Origin: Oreohelix idahoensis
Lineage: Eukaryota > Mollusca > Gastropoda > Stylommatophora > Oreohelicidae
Assembly: GCA_024509875.1 (NCBI GenBank)
Contig: JAMPIV010003422.1
Span: 131,001 to 195,000, forward strand
DNA: 64,000 bases
Direction: 5' to 3'
Below the pieces are notes generated by a model that saw nothing but the letters and a program-made list of their open reading frames with translations, did not search any database and was not told the origin of the DNA. Made by a program: the position numbers and the translations under genes. Each line of letters begins with the position of its first letter. Position 1 is the stretch's first letter. Shown piece by piece: positions 1 to 12,337 of the stretch.

Positions 1-1790
1 TCTTCCCATTCCATGGCTCCGGGTTTCTTAGTCAAAGCTATGGTGCTCTCTCATCCCCCACGGTACAGAACGTGCACCCATAAGAAGTGTTAGATTTTGA
101 CAAATCTGTTTAATACAAACATGTATTAACACATTAAACACGTGATGGGCCATAGTTTTCTCACGTGCGGCTTTCTAATTTGAGGACACTTAGAATTGTT
201 TTGCTCGTGCTCCTCTTGGGTTGGTGCCCTAAGCACGTGCATTGTTTTGCTTAATTGTTAATCCAGTCATGATCACTTTAAATCACTGATAGTTTAATTT
301 CTGCATTTACGTGTTTTTACCGGTCAAGTATCACTTCACCCTCCTGTGTCTGATGTCTTTTCCTACACGCTGACCTCTACCAGGATATCATCCTTTATTC
401 CTTTAGATGCCTATATGATTTGAAATGCTGCTATGTAAAATCATATGTTAGCGCCTATTGATCCTCGTGCATTAATTATCTATTTTCCATGATTTGCTTC
501 CACACAACACATGCTCCGCGAAAAGTATTCCGATAAATTTACTATTCTGAAGCCCTCACTCCACCTCAGTCCACGCAGTGTACGCGGAAAGTAAATATCA
601 CTTATATAGCCATCTATAGAAGACAATAAAAATAGTGTTTCCGTTGATTGCCAAGCATTTCACAATACAATAAAAGCTCTACTTGCCTCATGTATTCTTG
701 TTTTGATATCAGTCTGTTCCTATAACTTTGTCTGCATTGCTGCCCAGACATATGTGTCAGTTTACCGCGTATAAGGACGTATGGTCATGGCACACCAACG
801 GACTACCACATACGGTCATCACCAATTTAGTGTAGGCGGCAGTTTGTGCCGGTCAAAAATAAACCTTTAGGTAGTTATCGTTACTGCGTTAAGAGAAATT
901 GTGTCTTTTATTATAAATAATGTTTTCTCCAGAACGAAATCCAGTGCATGCTTAATAGTGTTTAAGAAAACATAAATGCATGTTCCTAAAAGAATAAACA
1001 CAATTTTTACAAATAATCTAAATTTAAAAAAAAAAAAAGGCATCAAGGCCGGCAGTGTTTATGGAAAGTGTAGCTGGCTAGAGTCACGGTTAAAAGTAAT
1101 ATGTTCCCGTGTGTTCATGTATGAAGTTCAGCTTCATATTCATTCATATTCAGTTCAGCTCACATTCGATATTTGATGCGCACGTACTGAACAGCCAAGG
1201 TGCGCAAAGAGACTTAAAACATTATGTGACAAATACGCAGTGTATCTAAATATGGATAGTGATTAACCGCCCAGGTATGGCTATGTAACTGAAGATGGAT
1301 GTATGAACTATGAAGATGATTTATAAATAATGAACCGTAATCTAGATGAGTTATGTGTTTACTGTTTCATTTATACTTTAGAATTTTGCAGCGGATTATA
1401 GTTGTGTTTACGTCTCTGTTAGTATGGACCCGCAAGTATGGACCTCAAGACGCAGCAATAGAGACCGCAGTCAGCGACTCATAGCTTGACTGCCTGCGTC
1501 AGGACCAGCGAACCAGAGCTGGTCAAGACCGCACTCCACCTCCACGTGGTGGTCCTGGAAACAGTCTGCAGCTGTGCAGTCTGGCTGAGCGAGTGTGGAT
1601 CGAAATGGGAAGGCAAACCCGGTCCTAAAAAATGCCGTGCAGAAGTCGGATGTGTCGACCGAAAGGTGCAGATATCACAGCTTAGGCGTAAACAGACACA
1701 ACGCAACCACCGTCCTTTTCAGGACGAACGAAGAAGAAGAAGAAGAAGAAGGACCCGCAACGAGCCAGTGGAGACCGAGTCCCTACAGAC
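1..1790. other. Intergenic DNA, no gene recognised
   Basis: This is AT-rich sequence with only short, unconvincing open frames. It has an A-run near 1028 and a short GAA microsatellite at about 1730-1751. That microsatellite gives the arginine or glutamate runs in the two overlapping frames there. I see no domain, RNA gene or transposon end before about 1791. Confidence 0.6.
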
Positions 1791-2375
1791 TCCAGTGTTT
1801 CTTAGCCAGGGGTGTATGCACCCCATGAAGGTGCGAGACCTACCTTCAGGGGGTGTGAGACGTGCCAGTTATTTTAGAAAGAGAACCATCATAAACACAA
1901 TATAATACACAGAACTGAAACATATTTGTACAAAATAGATATTGCCAACGTAAATTCAATACCAAACTTTCTGAAAACATAATTGTTATCTCTTTTTTTC
2001 GCTTTCCTGACATATTTTGCTAGTTAAAAGATAATGAGGTGCAAGGCTTTTAAAGATGCTATAAAGGGGTGCGAGGCTTCTTAAGATGCTGTAACAGGGG
2101 GTGCGGGGCTTATGTAAAGGGGTACGAGGCTTCTTAAGATGCTGTAAAGGAGTGTGAGGCTTCTTAAGTAAAGGGGTGTGAGGCTTCTTAAGTAAAGGGG
2201 TGTGAGGCTTCTTAAGATGCTGTAAAGGGGTGTGGGTCTTTAAGATGTTGTAAAGGGGAGCGAGGCTTCAAGATGTTGTAAAGGGGAGCGAGGCTTCAAG
2301 ATGTTGTAAAGGGGTGCGAGGCTTCTTAAAATGCTGTAAAGGGGTGTGGGTCCTCTAAGCGGTTAAGAAACACTT
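1791..2375. mobile_element. Small hAT-like non-autonomous element with internal minisatellite
   Basis: The left end begins near CAGTGTTTCTTAGCC (1793). The right end, read on the other strand, is AAGTGTTTCTTAACC (to 2375), so the ends are inverted copies of the hAT type. Flanks CTACAGAC (1783-1790) and CTATAGAC (2376-2383) match at 7 of 8 bases, the length expected of a hAT target duplication. Inside are GTGCGAGACCTACC-type repeats, then about 180 bp of unique spacer, then a 30-bp minisatellite. The same order recurs at 30.3-31.3 kb and, in part, at 63.3 kb. It has no coding capacity. The exact left base is uncertain by two positions. Confidence 0.55.
2030..2360. repeat. 30-bp minisatellite (GAGGCTTCTTAAGATG family), degenerate
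   Basis: About ten imperfect units combine GCGAGGCTTCTTAAGATG with TTGTAAAGGGGT. Some units are shortened to about 25 bp. The same family forms the larger arrays at 31.1-31.3, 33.4-34.0, 35.9-36.3 and 38.6-40.7 kb. Confidence 0.85.
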
Positions 2376-3239
2376 CTATAGACTGTTTATTTACGTTCCC
2401 GCCACACTTGCATTCACCACCACATTCCCGCAACATCGGGAAGAAGCTTCGGATTAGTACTATTATTGTGACATCACTATCTGTTTCTCGAACTCTTGTT
2501 TATATTGCCGTCAAAATATATGCATGATTTTATACCTTGTATATGTATTTCTTCATAGGACACACATTGAGCACACCTGTTGATAGCATTACTAGGCAGT
2601 CCATAGTCTGGAACCCTCATGGTCAGAAAAGCAGAAAAAAACATTCAAAAACACACGGAGAAGAGAAATGGAGGCAGCTATGAAAACCATGAAAGCATGG
2701 ACAGACCTTGAGCTGAATACACACGATAGGCATTCGTTTGTTAAAGGCCTATGCTCCTTGGGAAATTGCAGGGAAATTAGTGAGCTATGTTTTTAAAGTC
2801 ATCATAATGTATGCAGAACTACAACAAGATCTGGTGTGCTACGTCTAGGGAACCCGTATTGGAAAGCAATTGCCTACACTGGATGACGTAAAATGATACT
2901 CATTGTCACAGACGAACTCAGCTGACCCTGAATCGTGGGATTCTATAGTACGACCCTTTGTAACGACCCCTTCGTATAGCACCAGAGCCCCCGAATAGTT
3001 TGGTAACTCTTCATCAAACGGGAATTTATTTTCACCTGGACTCATTGCTATGAAACCGTTCCACGCAGATGGCCAACACGTTGGCTGATTAATATGTGGA
3101 CAGTTTATCTACCGGTCATTCTGGTCATCGCATTGATTTAAGGAAAGATTAAATCACGCCCACGGACATCGCCTGAGCAATGATATGAAGTTATTTTCAT
3201 TAACTTGGGCAGTGGGGGCGTTGCCTACTTCAAACAGAG
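2376..3239. other. Intergenic stretch, no gene recognised
   Basis: No coding region is supported. A short match near 2830 (TACGTCTAG) to one end of the LTR at 31317-33349 suggests the old LTR fragment may begin here, but sequence in between does not align by eye. Confidence 0.4.
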
Positions 3240-3533
3240 AGAGCGGAACAGGATCAAACAGACACGGAAGTGGTTTCAGGAACGTTGAGCGGGAGAGATC
3301 AAAGCAGTAGTGGTCTCGGAAACGAGACGCAAGCTTTCCTGGCGGAATTTTCGCACCTCTATGTTAAGCGCTAAACGACCGCAGACGGAGCGAAACGGGG
3401 GAAGATGTTCGGATGCAACGAACGGGGGGAAACGGGAAAAAACCAGGGGACGGCATCTCTCTTTAGTCTGTCGGTCAGATCCCCGAAAGTCTCCTGAGAT
3501 AAAAAAAAGTGTCAACTTTCTCATGCCCCCCTC
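3240..3533. mobile_element. Old LTR fragment, same family as the LTR at 31317-33349 (inverted), first half
   Basis: Read in reverse complement, this stretch matches about 32.95-33.17 kb. Shared blocks include GGGGATCTGACCG, CCCCTGGT, GCGAAAAT and ACGAGACGCA. The family relation is clear, but the copy is diverged. It is cut by the solo LTR at 3534-5951 and seems to resume at 5957. The + strand frame at 3310-3618 runs across this junction and is not a gene. Confidence 0.6.
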
Positions 3534-5951
3534 TGTGGTGAAGTGGGATGTTATAAATATTTATATGGGACTTAGTGTACTGACTGAGATCAGCTGTGAA
3601 GGTATCTATATCTATTAAGAGTAGTGTATTATAGATAACCTTACTTGCTACCACATATCTATATATCTCAGTCAGAATTATTCTGGAATAGTGTGATGAC
3701 TACGTTATGTGTCTAGGGTATGTGTATGATGAGGTGTAAGTCACAACAACAGACAGATAAACAATTTAATTTAATCCACTACTCTTGACAACACTGTGAC
3801 ACTCACATACATATAACACTCTATGAGAATATCTTAAGGAGTCACTGATAACTTTTCAAATAACAATATGTATTCATGGTTATCATAAAGGTATATGTGT
3901 CCTGATTCAAATACAACGGAACCAGGAATCACAATCAATTTTAATTACAAGTATATGTACAGACTTTATCAATATGAATATTGTAGTGACATATATTATT
4001 AAAATATCCTATGTGTGTCAGTTGTGTAGTGGTAATATGAGGTAATACTGGTTTTGTTTTGTTCAAGCTCTGTTGGTATTTGTCATCATGACTTCAATAG
4101 TTTGTCTTTTGGGACTAGTATTGGATATGTTCTCAGTTCCTGATATTAAGACAATTAAATTCCCCTCTGAATGTTATTTTTACAAAGTCATTTCAAGATG
4201 AGGGGGCATAATGTTGAGCTCAGCTGGCCAAATCAGCTTATCTTGCGTGATGGCGGCAGGAAAGGACTCCTCTGCTCGAATTCTCCCCTGGGCTCTGGAG
4301 ACACCTCACTGATAGCTAAAAAGACCAAGGAGTATGCTGTCCGTCTCTGGATTCAGCAAAGCTCTGACCAGGTGCTGCTCAGTACCATCAAGACCACGGT
4401 CCCTGAAAACAAGAAGGATGTACCTTCTACTTCATAACTAATTGATACTCTAGTTCTACACAGAGCACAATACATCACAAACATTGAGTTCAGAGCGTTA
4501 GGCCAACTGTCAGCTTCATCTGAAATACTTTATACCAGTATTTACCTCCTTAATGGTTACCACGCCTCTGCACTTCCAGCATTATTTCTTTCTAGTCAAA
4601 TCATCCAGGTGTCAGTGTACTATTTGGCCATTCCATGCCGTTTTACTTTCCTCCGACACCCTCTGTTCAGGCTGGAGCATTATAGGCTTTATCTCCTGTT
4701 TGCCACTGAACTACACATATATATACAGGCATAAATTAACAATTTACATTCAATTTTCATTAAAAGATACTGAATGGTTCAAGCTTACCACAATTTCATG
4801 GAAATAAACACAGATACGTTGATTAGCAATGAATTCTGGCACAATTACTGGCACAAATTCCCATCTGCTTATGTTCCAGGCTTTTATTTAAACCCAAATA
4901 ATGAGCTCGGGCTTCAACGCACTGTTGCTTTATCAAGATTATTTGCACTAGTGGTCTCGAACTAACGCTCCTAAGTGAGTATATCAGCGAGTCTAGCCAA
5001 TGAGGCCACGTTTCGACAAGTGTTTGAAAAAAATGTTACCTTTTCACGTCTCCCCTAACAACGAAAGATAGTATTTATAGCCCGACCAATCGTGGTTAGT
5101 CTTTCATTTGTTGCGCTCCAATCAATTTGGAGTTTACATGGTAGGCTAATTCTGTAACGTAAGATTTTTTTCAAACACGTTATAAAAAAATTTTATGAGC
5201 AGAAATGATTCCATGCTGTCAGGCATCCCCACTATTTTATTTTGGGTATAATTTATTAATTCCTGGACTATTTGCGTAACGTTTTACATATTCTTTGTCA
5301 GCAAGCCCTAAGGAACCCAAATATCCAAATTTAAAAGAGCTACGTGGCTGCGTTCAAAATATGCAATTCCTTCTACCTCCTGTTTCGAAGATGTGCTGTC
5401 TGGGTACTGTAATGTTTTCAAACGTAAACCCATCTATTGTTATCTTTCCTAATAAGCGTTTTTTGTGATTTTAAAACCTAACTCTGGGAAGGGTAGTTAA
5501 TTTATCACTGTTCGTCTGAAAAAAAGTTAGTGCATGTAGTCTTACACGCGTGATGGCAGCATTTGTGTATCGCGCGACGCGTGTTGCATGCGTTCCTGAT
5601 TTTCAGCCCTCCCTCTCTCTTTATCCTTTAGTCCATCTGTTCGTTCGTTTTGGTAACGCAGTATAATTAATGTTAGGATTAATTTAGGTCATTACGCAGT
5701 CTGCCTCTCAATGTTTTTCCAAGAAATACAGCACACGTTTCATTGAAGAAAGCGGGTATAATACAGTAAGCTTTTACTATCAACGTGAAAGCGTTACAAT
5801 TTGCAGACGAAGCAGAAAACAAGGGGGATTTCGAGTACCTTCTTTGTGACAGCACTGTTATTTACCATTGCTCTTTTCTTTATTAATTTTATTTGTTAGG
5901 CTTCATATTTACCTAATAATTTATATATGTGGATTAGAATATTCCACGACA
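3534..5951 (-). mobile_element. Solo LTR of the Gmr1-like retrotransposon family
   Basis: This 2418-bp copy is homologous end to end with the two LTRs of the complete element at 52750-62313. It starts TGTGGTGAAGTGGG and ends ATTCCACGACA in + orientation. It is flanked by a perfect 5-bp direct repeat, CCCTC (3529-3533 and 5952-5956). No internal coding sequence is present, so this is the product of LTR-LTR recombination. It is more diverged from the two LTRs of the complete element than they are from each other, so it is an older insertion. The 88-residue + strand frame at 4171-4437 is the counterpart of frames in the other LTR copies. Confidence 0.93.
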
Positions 5952-5956
5952 CCCTC

Positions 5957-6160
5957 ATCTTTAATTCCATTTTAAATATATACAGACCACTAGAAAGCCA
6001 TGCTATCATTTCAGTTGCCAGAGATTTTTAAGAATTCACTAGCTTATTTGTAGAAAAGTTGCCTAGATTCCCATCTGAAATTGGTGGACCTACAAATTTG
6101 TTTCTATTTTTTCTTCTTATTTTTTAGTGTTTCTTTTCTGCGCTCGGTTATAATATATTT
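5957..6160. mobile_element. Old LTR fragment, second half after interruption
   Basis: After the target duplication, the sequence continues the alignment to the reverse complement of about 32.7-32.94 kb. It shares ATTCCATTTTA, CAGACC and the CACTAGCTT block. This shows that the solo LTR landed inside an older LTR. The match fades beyond about 6.16 kb. Confidence 0.5.
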
Positions 6161-7189
6161 GTTAAAGTGATCAGTGGGTCTAGTGCTTTCATTTTATTTC
6201 ACTGGATTTTGTTGTTTATTTGATCTATTTAAATTAAACTCATCCCCAAAAGTTACCAGTGGTAAATTTAATGATATATCTGTTATAAAAACATTTTCCA
6301 TATAAAAAATAATAGATTGTTTAAATGTTAAAGTAACTTTTAAAGTCGCGAAGGAATTTACTTAATAATTATTATTTTTAGTTAAGTCCTCTATATATAT
6401 AGATGTGTATCTTAACCATTAGACTCGTGACGTGTTTTCTTAAATACATAATTAAATACGCGAGTGTATATAGGCATAGCCAAAAAACTGTAAATTTATC
6501 GCGCGTTAAGAATATTATTTGATTTTTGAAAGTATGATTATATTGTCATGGTTTTTTCTATCTTTTTCTCCAGAATGTTCACCTTTGCGATCCCAGTATT
6601 TATTAATAAATCATACAGAGAATTCCCATACTCGGTTCTTAAATACTTCCAGACAGTTTGATGAGACATTTTTTTAAAATTTAATCTTGTGTCCTTACTG
6701 GTAACGTTGCGGCTAGCTGTCATAATTACATGTAAAGTTTAAATCAACCTACCCAACATACATTTAAAACCACTCTTATCATCAAATTTAAATTTAATAA
6801 TTTTCTGTGAAATTACTGGAATATTATTTTTTTTCAAAACACATAATCTAAATCATTAGTGCCAATAGCAATTTAATTTAAATTTTACTTATTCTAAAAT
6901 TGCAAGAATTAATAATTTACCTGAATGTGGACCAGCTCCTTTTTTCCTCGTTGGATTAAAAATTTATTACTTTGGGTCAAGTGGCTCAATTTACCTTAAC
7001 GCATTTAAGGATAAATACCAGATTTAACACCTCATTTTATCACCCGTTATTTCAACTCTTTAAAATATGCAGCACCATCCATAGAATCGTTTCCTTTATT
7101 AATAACAACACTATGAAACTCTTTTGTCCATTACGTTATGTCCTAAACCAATTTAACTCAAAAATCCATTTTTTCTTTTTACAAAACAC
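6161..7189. other. AT-rich intergenic DNA
   Basis: This is strongly AT-rich, with no domain, RNA gene or repeat structure I can support. It may hold the remainder of the old LTR, too diverged to align by eye. Confidence 0.5.
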
Positions 7190-10100
7190 CAAAACAAAAA
7201 ACGCCAATACCTAAATTAATTAAAACCTACCCCAAACAATAACAACCAAAAAAAAAACAAAAAACCCAAAAATCTTAATAACAAAAACCAACTTACACCA
7301 AATTGACAAAAACATTTAAAACAAAAAAACAAACATAAAACAAAAAAAACTCCCACTTCACACGGCTCCAACCACAAAACCCCCAAACCAAACCAAACTC
7401 ACCAAAAACAACAACAACATATACAATACACACACCCACCACCCAAAAAAAACCATAACAAACTACCAAACTACACCAACCATAACAATATCCAAACAAC
7501 AAAACAAACAACCCCCCAAATAAACACCAAAAACAACCCCCACACTCCCAACTTCACTACGACAACAAAACCACCCAAACCAAACCAACCCCCCAACAAA
7601 ACCCCCACCCAACCAAAACCACCAAAAAAAACCCCCCAACCACAACCCAATCCAAACCCACCCCAAACCAAAAAAAACAAACCACTAAAAACCCCCAAAA
7701 ACAACAAAAACAACCAACACCCAACCAAACAAACAACAAAACAAAACAAAAAACCCCAACAACAAACCCCCCCAACAAACCAACCACTTACACCACCCCA
7801 AACCCAAACAACCCCCACAAAACCCAAAAAAAACCCCCACCCCAACCAAAAACCCCACCAAAACAACCCCCCCCCCAACCCACACCAACACAAAACAAAA
7901 ACCCCCCCAAAAACACCCATAAAACCAAAAAAAAAAATAACAAAAAACTAACCACACCAAACAAACAAAAAAAAACTCCAACAAAAACAAAAAAAACCCC
8001 CCCCCCACACCCCATACCCACAACCCCCCAACCCCCCCCAAAAAACAAAAACAAAACAAACCCCCCCAAAAACCCTTTAACCAAACAAACAACCAAAAAC
8101 AAATCACCCAAAAAAACCCCAACCCCCCACCAAAACCAACACCCAACAACCCACCAAACCACCAACCCAAACCCACAAAACAAACCAAAACCAAAACACC
8201 CCAAAACAACAAAAAAACCCACAAACACAACAACCCCCCCACAAACCAACAAACCAAAAAAAATAAAACAAAAAAACCCCAACACCAATAACCCCAAAAC
8301 CCCAAAAAAACCCCCAAAAACCCCAACAACCCCAAACAACCCAAACCCAAACAAAACCCCCCCAACCAAAACCCCCCAAAAAAACACACCCCACACAACA
8401 ACCCACCCACAAACCAAACCAACAAAAACCCACAACCCCACCACCCAACCAAACAACCCCAACCCCAAAACAAACCAACCAACAACCCAAAACCCCCACA
8501 AAAAACCCCCCAAAAAACCAAAACCCAACCAAAAAAACCAACAAAAACAAAACCCCCCCACCCCCCCAACCAAAAAACCCCAAACCAAAAAAACCCACCT
8601 AACCCCAAAAAAAACCCACCCCAAAAAAACAAAACCCCAACCCCCACCAAAAACAACCATACACAAAACCCACCAATTAACAAACACCCCAAACAACCCC
8701 CAAAACAACAAAAAAACAAACACCCAAAACAAAACAAACCCACCCACCCAACCAAACCCAAAACCCCCCCCCCCCCAAACCACCCAACCCCACAAAACCC
8801 CCCCCAACCACAAAAAACAACAACACCCACCCCCAAAAAAATGACTACAAAAAAAAAACCCAAACAAAAAACTACAACCAAAAACCCCCAACACCCAACC
8901 CCAACAAAACACAACCCAATAACAAACCAATCCCAAAACCCCCCCAACCAAAACAACACCCAAACAACCACTACCAAAAAAAAACCCCCACCTAAAACAA
9001 CACCAACAACAACCACAACCCCCAACCCCCATAACAACAAAATCCCCCCAAAATATAACACCCCCCCCCCCATAACCCCAAACAAACCCCCCAAAAAACA
9101 ACCCCCAACAACACCCACCAAAAACCCCCACAAAAACCCACCCCAACACCCCCAACCAAAACCAAAAAAAAACCTTCAAAAACCCCAAACCCCAAAACCC
9201 CCAAAAACCCCCCCTAACACCCCTAACCCCCCCCCCACCACAACACTTCAAAACAACTCCACCCCAACCCAAAACCCAAAACAAAACCCCCCCCCTTCAA
9301 AAAAAACCATCCCCACTCCTCAACCCCACCCCCCCAACCCCAATACCCCAACAAAACCACCACAAACACCCCAAAACACACCACCCACCAAACACATAAC
9401 CCCAACTAACCACCCCACCACCCCCCCAAAAACCACCCCCCCCCTACAAACCTTTAACCCCCCCACCCCAAAAAAAACAACCAAAAACAAAAACAACCCA
9501 CAAACCAAAACAAAAAATACCCAAAACACCAAAAACTACATAAAAACCCAAACCACAACATAAAGTAACAACAACAACAAAAAAAACAACCACACCCCAA
9601 CAACAAAACTACCCAAACAAAAACAACAACAAACAATACCTCAACAAAAAAAACTAAAACCCAACTACACCCAACAACCCACAAAAAACACAACACCCTA
9701 ACTTCCAACAACTAAACAACAACCCAACAACAACCACCCCCCCAACAAAACAACCATCCCAACATAACAAATCACCCCCACCACCAAAACAACAACCCAA
9801 ACCAACAAAATAAAACAAATACAATAACAAACAACCATAACAAAACAACAATCCTAAAACAACAAATAAAAAACATCCAACCCCTACAACCAAACCCAAA
9901 ACCATAACAACTAACCCCACCCAACAAACAACAACCCCCCCCCCCAACAACAACCCCCCCCCCACCCCCATAACAACCAACCCCCAAACAAAAATAACAA
10001 CAACTATAACAACAACCATAACACCAACCATAATAACAACCAAAACAACAATCATAACAACAACCATAATAACAACTATAATAACGAACATAACAACAAA

Positions 10101-10190
10101 TATAATAAAAACTATAACAACAACCATAACAACAAATAAAACAAAAACTATGACAACAACCACAACAAAAAAACCAGACCTAAAAAACAG
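7190..10190. repeat. About 3-kb low-complexity block, almost only A and C on the + strand
   Basis: From about 7210 to 10140 I see only about seven G bases, and T is scarce except near the edges. The core is an aperiodic mix of A-runs and C-runs without a fixed unit. The right edge (about 9990-10160) becomes AAC and ATAACAACC-like simple repeat. The minus strand is therefore G/T-only with many G runs. Long open frames here (for example 7685-9133 and 7788-9284 minus, 8841-9563 plus) exist because stop codons need both A and T. Their products are only W/G/F/V/L/C or P/N/T/K/Q, so I reject them as proteins. Confidence 0.9.
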
Positions 10191-10559
10191 CAAACACAAA
10201 TCGACGTTACAAAAACACAACAAATCTAAACAGGGCGAAACAAACCCAGGATTCGTAAGATAACAACAAACATCGAGACCCGCGGTATGGGCGAGATCAC
10301 TCGAATACTGACGAAACAGCGATTACCAGATCTGTGTGACATCACTTGAGTGCTATTCACACGTTTTGCGTGATGTTGATACAATCAATACAATGTTGTC
10401 TATCGAGTTATGCCCGTACCGATGTTGAGCTGAAAATTGAAATTGGCTGGATTGAAGCTGTTATTGCCAACGATAATGTTACTGGAGTCTATAAAAGCAA
10501 TTTGTTTTATTTACATTGTGCGCAATCTGTTCCTATCACTACCAGCGTGTTTAGTACTT
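10191..10559. other. Intergenic stretch after the A/C block
   Basis: Base composition returns to normal within about 100 bp. The open frame at 10346-10699 runs into the downstream minisatellite and has no recognisable domain. Confidence 0.4.
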
Positions 10560-10832
10560 TCCTTATCCCTCTTTGTTTTATGTTTCCAAAACCGAATACA
10601 TTTCTCTTTGATTTATGTTTCGAAGTCAAAAGTGTTTTCTCTTCGTTTTATATTTCCAGAATCAATTGGATTTATCTTTGGTTTGTTTTAAAATTGTAAA
10701 GGATTTCTTGTTTTATATTTCCAAGTCGACAAGTCGAAAGAGTTTCTTTTTAATTTTCCCAAAGTCTTTACAATTTCTTTTTGTTTTACATTTGCCAAAG
10801 TCTTGAGAATTTCTCTTTGTTTTATATTGCCA
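10560..10832. repeat. Degenerate ~35-bp minisatellite, left part
   Basis: Units contain TTTCTCTTTGTTTTATATTTCC followed by AAAGTCTT, at roughly 35-36 bp spacing. The array is interrupted by the LINE fragment at 10833-11211 and one unit continues at about 11212-11262. Confidence 0.65.
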
Positions 10833-11211
10833 CTGACAAAGAAATGAGGTATCTGAGGAAGGTGGTTGAAGTAACAAGAAGAAACATGGTCCGTAACCAG
10901 ACGATACGTCAAGGCTTAAAATCCCACCCCATGGAGACGCAAGTAGAACAGTCCCAACTAAGATGGTTTGTCCATGTCTGCAGAATGGGAGAAGATCGGC
11001 TACCACGACAAGCATGGGAAACAAAGAGCCAGGGATCCAGACCCCCAGGACGACGCAGAGTCCGCTGGGAGGACAACATTAGACAATCTTTGAAGGACCG
11101 AGGACTAGAATGGAACGAGGCCAGGAGGAAGACAGCCGATAGGATAGTCTGGCGCTCTCTCTTCCAAACCTCTACACCTCACGGTAGAAGGGGAACGACT
11201 AAGTAAGTAAG
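10833..11211 (+). mobile_element. 5'-truncated LINE 3' end (family A)
   Basis: The + strand encodes the C-terminal tail of an endonuclease/reverse-transcriptase LINE protein. It includes IRQGLKSHPMETQVEQSQL, RWFVHVCRMGEDRLP, RPPGRRRVRWEDNIRQSL and EARRKTADRIVW. The reverse transcriptase core is missing. The 3' end is a short TAAG repeat (CTAAGTAAGTAAG). Flanks TTTATATTGCCA (10821-10832) and TTTATATTGGCA (11212-11223) look like a target duplication inside a minisatellite unit. A second copy lies at 25058-25393 on the minus strand. The tail and truncation fit target-primed reverse transcription. An RTE-like assignment is inferred, not shown. Confidence 0.75.
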
Positions 11212-11275
11212 TTTATATTGGCAAAGTCTTTGCTATTTCTCTTTGTTTTATATTTTCAAAGTCTTACGTTGTTAT

Positions 11276-11582
11276 TGATCCAGCGTCGTTTGGGCTTTCG
11301 CCTTCGGCCCAATACCGTGTAGTGATATCTGCATGTTTTCACAAGTTGTTTTGTTTCTCCGTACACGATGTTCCACTTATCTGGCCTCAGAGGAAGGAAC
11401 ATTTTCCTAACATCATCGAGTGCTGGGCACTCAAAGAGGTGGTGGTCAACAGTTTCATGGGGGTAGTTACATAGCTGACACTCTGGAGTGAGTGGAATAT
11501 GTTGTGATCTGAGCCGAAAAAAATGGTGCTCTGATCCCTCCTTCTAAGATGGCCGATGTTGTCATTAGGATCAGGACCAGCC
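11276..11582 (-). pseudogene. LINE C-terminal zinc-finger fragment (family C), frameshifted
   Basis: The minus strand reads GHLRRRDQSTIF, then after a frameshift in a T-run RLRSQHIPLTPECQLCNY and PHETVDHHLFECPALDDVRK, ending near RRRKPKRRW. The pattern C-x2-C-x8-H-x4-C after an RLR..H block is the usual C-terminal zinc knuckle of RNase H-bearing LINEs. No reverse transcriptase or RNase H remains. The frameshift makes it a relic. Confidence 0.6.
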
Positions 11583-11782
11583 ATATGTCAGTAAATCTCT
11601 CTCCCGGTGTTTCCCATGGCCCACCTGTTCAGCCAAGTTTCTTTGTTTTTTGTTCATATGAGTGATTTGGCTGTTTGGAGAGTTGCTGCTGCCTCTTTTT
11701 TCATCCTGTGGATTCCAGAACAACGACTGCCTTGTAATGTTATCACCTGGCGTCCTGATATCTTTTCTTCATTACCTTTTGT

Positions 11783-11785
<3 letters not shown>

Positions 11786-11817
<32 letters not shown>

Positions 11818-12335
11818 CCCTTCAGCGCCTCAAGAAGCATAGGACTCCAAGAAACGTATGCCAAGTTTTCCCGGCGCGTGCCATCAGCGCAAGATCTTCC
11901 CATGTTTTCCTCATTCCTTCTTCTTCTTGAACCCTTAGCCCTTGACTGACAAAGCAGTCAGTGGCCATCACGCCTAGTAGGGCCGCAACAAACTGTCCCC
12001 ACTTTGCTCGGTCGGAGGTCGTCCTTCGTGCCATGCCCCAACTCTAATTCATGCTTTGCATCTCAGCCTCCACTGTTCTCCGCCAGGTTGTCTTTGGTCT
12101 GCCTCTCTATCGCCGTCCTTCTGGGGTCCATAGTATAGCAGTTCTGGTGATGGTGTCCGGGTCCCTTCGGAAGACAAGGTCAACCCAGTTCCAGCGTCTG
12201 CCTACAATGATAGCGTGCATACCTTTTTTGGCTGCTCCGTGTTCCTGGTTGGAGATGGTATTCGGCCAAAAAATTCAAAGAATTTTCCTTAGGCAGGTTG
12301 TGTGGAATGAGGATAATTTGGACATTTCCTTTTCT
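11786..12335 (-). mobile_element. 5'-truncated LINE 3' end (family B) with GAT tail
   Basis: The minus strand encodes the C-terminal tail of a LINE protein. Recognisable pieces are TISNQE, MHAIIVGRRW, RRDPDTITRTAILWTPE, RGRPKTTWRRTVEAEMQ and ARRTTSDRAKWGQFVAALLG. In-frame stops interrupt it. The 3' end on this strand is a GAT microsatellite (ATC on the + strand, about 11786-11817), which fits a LINE tail. It is closely related to the + strand fragment at 41200-41640. Confidence 0.7.
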
Positions 12336-12337
12336 GT

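Noticed and set aside
1486..1905. 139-codon arginine-rich frame
   Set aside because: It crosses a GAA microsatellite and runs into the hAT-like element at 1791.
7685..9284. Minus-strand frames of 482 and 498 codons
   Set aside because: They lie in the A/C-only block. Stops cannot form without A and T on the same strand, and the products consist almost only of W, G, F, V, L and C.
8841..9563. Plus-strand frame of 240 codons rich in P, T, N, K
   Set aside because: Same composition effect on the other strand. No domain or signal is seen.
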